From assembly GCA_029204045.2 (NCBI GenBank), contig CM055064.1:9560323-9624322 (forward strand): DNA of 64,000 bases, in the 5' to 3' direction. The notes under the pieces were generated by a model. It saw nothing but the letters and a program-made list of their open reading frames with translations, ran no database searches and was not told where the DNA came from. This document shows positions 11,201 to 21,352 of this stretch, piece after piece (position 1 is the first letter of the stretch; each line of letters begins with the position of its first letter). The translations under genes were made by a program, and so were the position numbers. Source of the DNA: Tillandsia leiboldiana (Eukaryota; Streptophyta; Magnoliopsida; Poales; Bromeliaceae).

Positions 11201-13290
11201 GCTCAGGGGACCATTTGAAGCATCTTTCATATTTAAATCGAAGCCTGATTCCAACAAAATCCTCTCTATGGCATTTTATCAAACACATGGTGTGCATCAT
11301 TCATATATATGTAGCAAAACAAGTTCCAAGCTTGTTCTCAGCAAAGAGGGCACCTAGGAGCACCCAACTTGGATAGACTTAATCTACTAGGGTGCAGGAG
11401 CATCCCCATCATTTTGGTTTCAAGTTTGCACCTATGGTTTGGCCGCGGCAAGGTGGAGAAGATGAAGCTTCAACCTTGAAATTCGTGACCAATCAACCAA
11501 GGTATCTGGGACCAAACCACTTGCACCAACCTTCCTAAAAGCTCAAGGCAAACTTACCTAGACTCATGCTCGGCGACAGGGCACGGCGGCGACGGCGGGG
11601 AGCCAAGCTCCATTTTGAGCTTCTTCACCATTAATGGCGGATTTCTACAGAGGCAGCTTGGAGCCCTCCAACATGGATGGAAATACTCTAATGGTCCACA
11701 CGAAGCTTCCCGACCATCTCACCCCAGCCAAAGATGGCCGGAGCGCCGGCGGCCGCAACATGGTGCAATTTCGGGTCAACCATGGCCGCCACCATTTCGG
11801 GCTGCATGGTTGCCATGCAAAAGCATGGTTGAGATACCCTCACTCCCAGGAAGAGTTCTGGGCAAGTGGCCGGCGGTGGAGAGGCTCGCCGGCGCCGGAG
11901 CAAAGAGCTCGGCCAAGTGCAAAATACCCGAAAATTAGGGTTTTTTTATCTGCGACTTCCACACTTGATCAAACTTCACCAAATTTTGTGGGGTTGATCC
12001 TCATCTCCTACAGTATTTTTCCACCAACCTTTGTTCATTTTGGTCCACTGGTTGAAGAGTTTGGCCGAGGCGGAGCTTCCCTAGGTTTCCGGCGAGGGTT
12101 TGCTCCCGCCGGCCAACCAGCGTGCATGGGAAGCTCGGGCTTTGTACGAAGCATCCTTAGGACTTAACTAACCTACTGCTAAGGGTCTTGGGTTCAAACA
12201 ACCGATGGTTTAATAGCCTCACCTTGGCCGGAGTTGTAGAAGATGGAAGAAGCCGGTTCTCTTCCTCCTCCTTCGTGCGGCCACAGCAAGCTCCAGCAGA
12301 GTCCTCAGTCACCAGGGAACAACCCAGAGAACTTCAACTCCAACTTTGGGAAGGTTTGATCCAACCTTCTTCTTCCTCTCACTCCCCCGGTTAACACTCA
12401 AAGGGTTTGTGTCCCACAGCCACCGGCACTTAGGGGATTAATCTGGAAACTCAGAGGACCCAAGTGATGCTTTGGATTCAATCCCAAACCCCTCGAGTTT
12501 CCCCCACGGGCAGACCAAGAGGCACTTCAACATTTAATGCAAGATTCCTTTGCAAAATAACCCAAACCCGGTTCACACTCAAAACCCTATGCTCTGGAAT
12601 CTTCACAGGAGGTGCAATATGCACCCAGAACCTTAAGGAATTAACCTCATTAACTTTTATACATAAAATATTAGGTTAAATGCGAAAATACTCGCTTCTT
12701 CGACGCTTTTCACGCATTTCGAGACAATCCGCGCGACGAATTGTGAAACAGACTTTGCCACGACGTCCGGCTCGTCGAGACCTGTCAGGTAGCGTATTTG
12801 TTTGGTTCGTTCGACTCTCGGATTAAAAGTCGTTCCATAAAGTTCGTCGAATTATCGCGCGTAGCACGCACTTCGATGCACCCGGGTCGCCAAACGCGAA
12901 ATCCGTCAGTGCCATTGCGCTCAGAACGTCGAAATTAGCTAGGTTCCATTACTCATACCTCTGGGTTAAAACTCTAGATAGTGGTTCGGCCATTAGTGAA
13001 AGCGAGGGATTAAAAACTCGAGGGTTACTATTCACTTAAGTCGTGGGGCCCACTTTTGATTTCTGATTTCTGGAAGATCCGACCGTCGGATCGAAAATAT
13101 ATGAATATGAAACTTCTATGTTTCTACGAGACGATCACAATGGTGATCTCGGATTTTCCAGATCAGACCCCGATCAAAAGTCGATATTTCTGGGCCCACT
13201 ATTGACCCACTATCTCTCCACTTTTGCCAAAAATTAATAATTTAACATCTTTAAAAGCAAATAGAGGTTTTATAATTCTGGATTACTACA
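8256..13290 (-). repeat. 3' LTR of C'
   Basis: About 5035 bp. It carries an LTR-end stem-loop (8349-8402) next to a T-run of about 18 (A-run in the sense strand), three copies of a conserved block around CAAACAAGAACAGACTC (9620-9680, 9695-9755, 10020-10080), and two antisense splice-donor-like sites (12222 and 11557). Small open frames at 11615-12167 lie antisense to the element and are not called genes. Confidence 0.85.
8349..8402 (-). other. LTR-end stem-loop of C' (3' LTR)
   Basis: An imperfect inverted repeat with arms TATATAGAAGAGTCCCAATC and its near complement around a short loop, with outer TATATA/CATATA ends. The second LTR carries it at 14041-14093. The position relative to the LTR end matches the stem-loops in B, C and E. 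Confidence 0.65.
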
Positions 13291-13310
13291 TCACCCACAA
13301 CTTCTAAGAA

Positions 13311-13326
13311 GTTTCGTCCCCGAAAC
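13311..13326 (-). other. Polypurine-side hairpin of C'
   Basis: Minus strand GTTTCG, loop GGGA, CGAAAC, followed by TTCTTAGAAGTTGTGGGTGA and then the LTR. In coding Gypsy elements this sequence is the last pol codons; here pol is gone but the hairpin remains. Confidence 0.6.
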
Positions 13327-13928
13327 ATAACAAAACATACTTTTAGTAGATCTCTAATGGATTCACGATAGTGACAACTAGTCACAAGACATCAATAATC
13401 TTCAAGGCTACTAGGTTAGACCCAATCTGAATATTCCCCATCACAGGGCAGAGTATTTCTCAATTCTTTCGAAAGTACGTTGTCGGCCGCCAACGTGCTT
13501 ACCAAAAGAAAGGCGAAATACCATAGATCTGTCTCCAACGACTGGTTGGGGACACAACTTACACCTGAAGGTACATCACATACCTTCCCATACAGTCTCT
13601 ATGCCGTTAATATCACCTCTACTAAAGGTCACTATACTCCCGAGGTCATGAATGCTAACTCACGAGAAACTGGAACCATACTTCAGTGTTTACTATTACA
13701 ACACGGTGGTCTATCTTTTAGTCTCTGATACCTGTAACCGATCTGAGCCTTTTGGCCCTACTGAAACTTCAAGCCCACGGTCGAAACAATGACCGCGGCA
13801 AATCCTGAAATGTGAACACGAAACACTTCTAAGTTCCCAACTTACTGTACCAAAACCCAGCGCTCTCACGTGACACGAGTCATCCTAGGGTTCGTTCCTA
13901 GCCAAACCTAGACATTACGTTTCCTATT

Positions 13929-13940
13929 GCTCTGATACCA
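13929..13940 (-). promoter_or_regulatory. Primer binding site, initiator-Met tRNA, element C'
   Basis: TGGTATCAGAGC on minus, seven bases after the LTR end at 13948, complementary to the 3' end of initiator methionine tRNA. Confidence 0.85.
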
Positions 13941-13947
13941 TCTAATC

Positions 13948-16900
13948 TGTCACGCCCCGAGTTCAAAAAACCAGTGTATAAATTTTTTATTTTTTTTTTA
14001 TCAGAGTTGCAAAAACAGCCAGGGCAATGACAGACCGCCACATATATAGAAGAGTCCCAATCCCCTTTGGAATTGAGCCTTTTCTATATATGCACGGCTA
14101 GCTTGGCAACAACATCAGAGTACTAACTACGTACAACTACAAGCAAAAGTTACAATTAACTTTATAATTATTTACATCTGAAATACAACTCTTTCCTTTA
14201 ACATCAAATAATACATGAACTTTCGGCTGTCCAGGGTCAACATCTAACACGGAATCTCACCAACACGTCCCGACATCCCAGCACCCGCTCGGCCTGAAAA
14301 ACAGTCACCCGAGGGTGTGAGATACACCGGAGTGTATCCCAGTGGGCACGACGAGCCGAGAAATAGCAGATCGTACCTACTGGTATACAATACTAGAGGA
14401 TAGTAATAATCAGGGGTTAGAATAATCAGATAGGCAATCATGAAGATCAACAGATATATAATCCCAGTTAGGATGTGCAGATATATAATCATGGAACTGT
14501 ATTTAATTAGAGGATAGCAATATCATGAGTTATGATAAAAGCAGGCTGAACAGGCAACATATGCAATAGACCATGGGTTAGGGTAAAGCAGATATATAAC
14601 TGGTGCTGTAAAGAAATCAAAACTTATAATCTGGGTACAAGCATAGGAGATACTTTTAGCAGAATTTAAAACAGGACAACATGTATCAGGATAATCAACG
14701 CATCAAGGAGTTAGGACAATCAGCAAGATAACAATGAAACTATAATCAAAGGCATCACAAAGAATCATATACAGGTAGATAGCTAGAAGCCAGATCAAAG
14801 AATCAAGGAAGTATGTTAAAGTAACTTAACAACACATGTATCAAATAAATGAAAACACAACGACCCAATCACAAGCTACCATATTGGCCTTCACAAGACC
14901 TCAGGCGAGGCTGCCCAAACTAGCACCAACCTGGTTGACATTCCCCAAACTAGGGTCACGGGTTGCCACGGCTAACCACTTTACCGGTAAAGAACATCGC
15001 TACGGGTCATGACTCTGCTGATGTTCGTGAAGTACAACGGTGCGGGCGATCAAATGCAAATGCTCAAGCTCACGGTCCACTGACCGGGTAATCGGCAACA
15101 AGCCGGGAAATCCCCACTGGGATGCAATGACAAGATCAACTGAATCTCAACACTTATGCAGGAACACTCAGCAATAAATCTCAACTCATATGCAAGATCA
15201 AGGCAAATCTCAACTCAGCAGAAGCTCACATATAAACTCAACTCAACCACACAAATCAACCAAATGATACAAAACTTAAACACATATTTTTAAGAAAACT
15301 GTTTTGAAAAGTCCAAACCCCGAAAAGCATTGCCCTCGTCCTATCAAACAAGAACAGACTCAGGCGACACTACGAAGCTTGGGTTTCCAAATCTCGTAGA
15401 GCAATTGCCTTTGTCCTATCAAACAAGAACAGACTCCGGCGACCCTACGAAGCTCGGTAAAAACATCAGTTAAACAAATCTATGTGCTCAGCAGTGTATC
15501 ATTTGATCGACAGGACAAACAGGCTTACTCATCAACCATGGAAATGTTCCAAGATAAGATATAAATACCAGAGGCATAATGAATAATCATGTAAGGCAGA
15601 ATAGGACTGATAACAGGCATAGTTCAACATCTAACAACCAATCAGGCAGACTAACCCCTTATGCAACTAAACACATGTTTTTAAGAAAACCTTTGAAAAC
15701 AATAGGTTTTTTGGGTCCCAAACCTCGTAGAGCGTTGCCCTTGTCCTATCAAACAAGAACAGACTCAGGCTACCCTACAAGGCTTGGTAAAAATATTTAT
15801 TTTAGAAGATCATGTATTTAGCAGCATAACAGGCGAACAACAAGGAAGCAAGCTCAACTATCAGATGACCAAACAGGCATGGCAATATGTAGAGCAATAA
15901 TATAACCACTGGAAACAACTAATCAGCAGATATGGTAAAGATCACTAAAGAAGATCATAATCAGGCATAAAGCAGGTATAACTTAGCAAATAACTGAATC
16001 AAAGGAAGGGCAGGCTCAAGCATTGGTAGATCAATATAATAATCAAGCATAGGAGTGCAACTACGAAATGGCCAATCAGTCAAAGCAACTAACAGTAATA
16101 TATATTGCAACCAAAGGCAGACAGGCTCAAGATAAACTAGGTTACCAAAAACAGGAGTCCAACCAATACCGTACACCGAGGGCCGAACTGATAAAGCCCG
16201 GACCGAAGATAACCCACCTGATATAACGCAGGCGGCTAAACTGAACCAACTGTACGCTCAGCACACCAGATGCTACCGAATAACCCTGAATGTGAATTAA
16301 GGTTCAGGAATCAACTTACTAACCAGTATATGATGTGACTTTTGCATCTAGACCCCTAGGGCTTTTAAATTTTCACTTTTAGTGCCAGTTTGGGCACTGT
16401 TTTCGCTCGTTCTTTCAACTGGAGATTCATTTTAACATTCCGTCACTTCCAACAGGTTACTTATGTCTTGCTGGACACCGTGCTCACTCATTTGTGGCAG
16501 CACGGGTCCCGAGGCAAATTTTGGCCCATAATATATGCACTCACATAGCCTAAAAGCCATTTTGTTTCTTTGGATCAACAAAACCTAATTTAAACGCGAG
16601 CATCGCGTTCAGTGACCCCAAATTAGTCGAGAACTCACTGTCGCGACTTCGCAAACAACCCAGAACCAACCTTGGGCCATAAAACAAACCCTAGAGCTCG
16701 ACAACCTTGGAACTTAAGTTTTATTGTGCCAATTTAATTTCTGCTTTTACCACATGCTTAAAATGCCTCATGAATCACTGGGCTTGCTCTATTTGCAACC
16801 CAGAATCATTGGATCATCCAGAACCAACACTTAGCCTTCAATCAACATTCATAATGCTCCAAACATCAATCCACACAGACCCAACTTGATCTGAAGTGAG

Positions 16901-18995
16901 CATCAAGCTCAGGGGACCATTTGAAGCATCTTTCATATTTAAATCGAAGCCTGATTCCAACAAAATCCCCTCTATGGCATTTTATCAAACACATGGGTGC
17001 ATCATTCATATATATGTAGCAAAACAAGTTCCAAGCTTGTTCTCAGCAAAGAGGGCACCTAGGAGCACCCAACTTGGATAGACTTAATCTACTAGGGTGC
17101 AGGAGCATCCCCATCATTTTGGTTTCAAGTTTGCACCCATGGTTTGGCCGCGGCAAGGTGGAGAAGATGAAGCTTCAACCTTGAAATTCGTGACCAATCA
17201 ACCAAGGTATCTGGGACCAAACCACTTGCACCAACCTTCCTAAAAGCTCAAGGCAAACTTACCTAGACTCATGCCCGGCGACAGGGCACGGCGGCGACGG
17301 CGGGGAGCCAAGCTCCATTTTGAGCTTCTTCACCATTAATGGCGGATTTCTACAGAGGCAGCTTGGAGCCCTCCAACATAGATGGAAATACTCTAATGGT
17401 CCACACGAAGCTTCCCGACCATCTCACCCCAGCCAAAGATGGCCGGAGCGCCGGCGGCCGCAACATGGTGCAATTTCGGGTCAACCATGGCCGCCACCAT
17501 TTCGGGCTGCATGGTTGCCATGCAAAAGCATGGTTGAGATACCCTCATTCCCAGGAAGAGTTCTGGGCAAGTGGCCGGCGGTGGAGACGCTCGCCGGCGC
17601 CGGAGCAAAGAGCTCGGCCAAGTGCAAAATACCCGAAAATTAGGGTTTTTTTATCTGCGACTTCCACACTTGATCAAACTTCACCAAATTTTGTGGGGTT
17701 GATCCTCATCTCCTACAGTATTTTTCCACCAACCTTTGTTCATTTTGGTCCACTAGTTGAAGAGTTTGGCCGAGGCGGAGCTTCCCTAGGTTTCCGGCGA
17801 GGGTTTGCTCCCGCCGGCCAACCAGCGTGCATGGGAAGCTCGGGCTTTGTACGAAGCATCCTTAGGACTTAACTAACCTACTGCTAGTGGTCTTGGGTTC
17901 AAACAACCGATGGTTTAATAGCCTCTCCTTGGCCGGAGTTGTAGAAGATGGAAGAAGCCGGTTCTCTTCCTCCTCCTTCGTGCGGCCACAACAAGCTCCA
18001 GCAGAGTCCTCAGTCACCAGGGAACAACCCAGAGAACTTCAACTCCAACTTTGGGAAGGTTTGATCCAACCTTCTTCTTCCTCTCACTCCCCCGGTTAAC
18101 ACTCAAAGGGTTTGTGTCCCACAGCCACCGGCACTTAGGGGATTAATCTGGAAACTCAGAGGACCCAAGTGATGCTTTGGATTCAATCCCAAACCCCTCG
18201 AGTTTCCCCCACGGGCAGACCAAGAGGCACTTCAACATTTAATGCAAGATTCCTTTGCAAAATAACCCAAACCCGGTTCACACTCAAAACCCTATGCTCT
18301 GGAATCTTCACAGGAGGTGCAATATGCACCCAGAACCTTAAGGAATTAACCTCATTAACTTTTATACATAAAATATTAGGTTAAATGCGAAAATACTCTC
18401 TTCTTCGATGCTTTTCACGCATTTCGAGACAATCCGCTCTACGAATTGCGAAACAGACTTTGCCACGACGTCCGGCTCGTCGAGACCTGTCAGGTAGCGT
18501 ATTTGTTTGGTTCGTTCGACGCTCGGATTAAAAGTCGTTCCATAAAGTTCGTCGAATTATAGCGCGTAGCACGCACTTCGATGCACCCGGGTCGCCAAAC
18601 GCGAAATCCGTCAGTGCCATTGCGCTCAGAACGTCGAAATTAGCTAGGTTCCATTACTCATACCTCTGGGTTAAAACTCTAGATAGTGGTTCGGCCATTA
18701 GTGAAAGCGAGGGATTAAAAACTCGAGGGTTACTATTCACTTAAGTCGCGGGGCCCACTTTTGATTTCTGATTTCTGGAAGATCCGACCGTCGGATCGAA
18801 AACATATGAATATGAAACTTCTATGTTTCGACGAGACGATCACAATGGTGATCTTGGATTTTCCAGATCAGACCCCGATCAAAAGTCGATATTTCTGGGC
18901 CCACTATTGACCCACTATCTCTCCACTTTTGCCAAAAATTAATAATTTAACATCTTTAAAAGCAAATAGAGGTTTTATAATTCTGGATTACTACA
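13948..18995 (-). repeat. 5' LTR of C'
   Basis: About 5048 bp, nearly identical to 8256-13290 with scattered substitutions and a few short indels. The splice-donor-like site intact in the other copy (GTGAGG at 12222) reads GAGAGG here near 17925, whereas the second donor-like site (TAG|GTAAGT, 17262) is intact. Confidence 0.85.
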
Positions 18996-19039
18996 GCCGG
19001 CCCGGCCCACAGTCAGCGCCCGAATCCTCCAAGCTCCGA

Positions 19040-19413
19040 CACGTGTCCCGAACAGCGGACAGCGCGTGCGGAGCCAACAGGCGTGCGCCACGTGGCCCCG
19101 ACCGCCGAACGTGTGGCGGTGGCGCCCGCCAATCGTAGGGCGCCACGTGGCGCCCCCACGTCAGTCGGTCACTTGCCCCACCTGCCCCGCCTGCTCCCCC
19201 TGACGAGTGGACCGCACGCGCGTGAGCCGGCCACTCCGAGGCCGCCACGTGGCCCGCCGTGGTCCATGCGCCAGCCGGTGCGTTTCCGTGGACCGCGTCG
19301 CGAGAGCCCGCCAATCGCAGGATGCCACGTGTCCCCCGCGCCCGGTCAATGCACTAGCGCCAACACTCTGTGGACCGCGCCGTGTGCGCCGGCCAATCCG
19401 AGGCCGCCACGTG
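19040..19413. promoter_or_regulatory. Array of CCAAT-N9-CCACGTG modules in solo LTR G
   Basis: Six CACGTG hexamers start at 19040, 19089, 19144, 19246, 19326 and 19408. Five are preceded at exactly 15 bases by a CCAAT-type box: CCAAC 19074, CCAAT 19129, CCACT 19231, CCAAT 19311 and CCAAT 19393. The layout equals CCAAT-N9-CCACG, the consensus of the ER stress response element. GTGGACCGC occurs 23-24 bases before three of the boxes (19207, 19288, 19370). Spacing between modules varies (55, 102, 80, 82) while spacing inside stays fixed. Function is inferred. Confidence 0.6.
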
Positions 19414-19442
19414 GCACAAGGCCGGTCCACGGCTTCCCCCAT

Positions 19443-21310
19443 TGTCACGCCCCGGAGGTTATAAAGGAGCGAAAAACGTACCTATTTTTTTTTCTTAAAT
19501 AATTACATGAACCTTGCCTCCGGCGCGTATCAGACCCGCCACATATACAAATTCACTCCCCAAACGGGCGGAGTCTCCTTCGTATATGCACGGCGTCACC
19601 AACAAGTCCAATACTTTAACCATTCCAATCATGACATGCAACGAGGAGAGGATAAGTACGTCAAACCATCACCGCTATCTTATACAGTCTATAGCATAAA
19701 CCCAGGGGTTTTGAAAATCGGTGCCCACACGACACCCAGTTTTCTAAATCGTTTTCGCAAACTCTTTGTGCGGCCATTAGCTTGAAAGGATAAATCCACG
19801 GGTTTTAAAATCGGTGCCCACCCGGCACTTGTTTTAAAAACACCTTTGAAACCGGTTTGTATTCGAAAACAAGCCACAATTACACATCCTATCATTCACC
19901 AGTTAGTTACAAGAGAGTCCTCATCCCAACATCCATCAGAAACCACAGTATATGAATCACAGTTAAACTAACCATAGTAATGCCATAACCAAAGGTAAAT
20001 AAAATAAAGTATCGTTTTACTAGCCCTCTTAGCTAGTGTCCTCTAACTGATGCCTCACCGTCGTCCCGAAATCCACCCCTACTCGAACCTGTCACAGTGT
20101 GGGTTGTCAGTGATTGATAAAGTAGAGAACAGGCAAGTAAACGCAATAAATAGAAAGAACACACCGCGTCACTGAGCATTTACTTTTCCCCTCCCCCTCA
20201 TGTATCGCTAAATCCCTATTGAAAGTCCCGGTGGGCACCTACCCCAGCTTTCAGAATATTTTGGGCACCAACCCCAATACCGTACTCATCTTCTTGGTGC
20301 CTCCAACCCCTCCACTGCCTAAGTAGCAGTCGCCTCACCTTGAGGGGTCCCCACTAACCTCCCCTTGTGGGGTACACGGGTAAACGACTTACCATCTTTC
20401 CGAAAAAATACACCCTCTGCAGTGGCCAAACTGCCGGTGTGCGTGTAAGCAATATGAGTATTTTTATTGCCTTGCGACCTCAGCCGCTATAACCAGAAAA
20501 GTATAACGCACCTGCGACCGCAGCCGCTTGATTGACATAGTAAAAGGGATTCACATGTTAGGGGGTTAGTCAAACTATAACCATATCTACTTTATCAAAA
20601 CGAGTATTCGGAAACGACACCACACCGGTAACAACCAACACCTACTCACCTTGATTATGCGAAACGTGTACTCCGAAGATCGAACCTCGCTCTCTGTTGA
20701 TGCCCGGACCTAGAAGTAGTCCCCAAAAGAGCCGTGGTCAGAACAGAAAAATAATAGTGGATAAACCGAGCCCAACAACTCAAAACACTAAGGACAACTT
20801 GACCCGGCGGTGGCGCCCGTGCGCGTCGAGCGACGCGGCCGCCCCCGCGGTGTCGCGGGTCGTATGACAAAATCCACATCGGGTATTAAAATCCTAATTA
20901 ATTAATTCCTCAATTAAATAATTCCTCAGATAAGATCCTTTGGAATAATTCCTTAGAGATAATTTCTCAATTAATTAATTTCTCAATTAATTAATTCCCC
21001 AATTAATATTCTTCGGGATAATTCTTTAAAGATAAATCCCTTCTTTTACCTCGGAAAGCGTGCCAAATCACTTACGCGGATTTCGATGCACCCCCTGGCC
21101 ATTGCGATCACTTTCTACCCCTTTCCGGGAGTTCCGTAAGTCGGAATCCGGATCCGATCGCACTGCCGTTCTCCGTTTCCCGAGCTCTATCGCAGAAAAA
21201 TACCCATACCTCCAAATTAGCGACTTAAGTAAACCCGTTACATTAGTTACTTTAAACGGAAACTTTATTAGCAGGAGGTATAAAGCGTTACAAAAGTCTA
21301 TGATATTACA
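19443..21310 (-). repeat. 3' LTR of E
   Basis: 1868 bp. It has a stem-loop with arms around CATATACAAATTCAC at 19541-19590, an A-run (sense) close to the LTR end, a direct repeat around TGCGACC(T/G)CAGCCGCT near 20486 and 20513, and an AT-rich run of AATTAATTCCTC-like repeats at about 20893-21010. Confidence 0.88.
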
Positions 21311-21328
21311 CCACTCACCTCTTAAAAG

Positions 21329-21348
21329 AAGTTTCGTCCTCGAAACTT
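21329..21348 (-). other. Polypurine-side hairpin of E
   Basis: Perfect 8-bp stem AAGTTTCG/CGAAACTT with loop AGGA (minus strand), overlapping the end of pol and followed by TTAAGAGGTGAGTGG, the likely polypurine tract, right before the LTR at 21310. Confidence 0.65.
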
Positions 21349-21352
21349 AATC

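Larger units (their letters stand above)
13291..13947 (-). other. Internal region of C', non-coding
   Basis: 657 bp without any recognisable gag or pol. Read on minus it holds, in order: a primer site, a leader hairpin around CCTAGG (13878-13911), a palindrome ACGTTG-N-CGGCCG-N-CAACGT (13477-13496), the hairpin GTTTCG-GGGA-CGAAAC (13311-13326) and a purine-rich stretch before the LTR. The small open frame at 13480-13728 is not credible as a gene. Confidence 0.8.
8256..18995 (-). mobile_element. Non-autonomous Gypsy-like element C' with 5-kb LTRs
   Basis: Two direct LTRs (8256-13290 and 13948-18995) flank only 657 bp (13291-13947). On minus the LTRs run TGTAGTAATCC...GGGGCGTGACA. The internal DNA has a primer site, a polypurine-side hairpin and no protein gene. 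It is related to element C at about 70% by eye in matched blocks. The flanks CCCCG (8251-8255) and GCCGG (18996-19000) do not match, so no clean target duplication exists. It needs proteins in trans, probably from a Tekay-like Gypsy. Confidence 0.85.

Noticed and set aside
11634..12167. 177-codon frame in the C' LTR (also at 17339)
   Set aside because: It lies inside an LTR, antisense to the element, overlaps another open frame and has no recognisable domain. Kept only as a weak observation, not as a gene.
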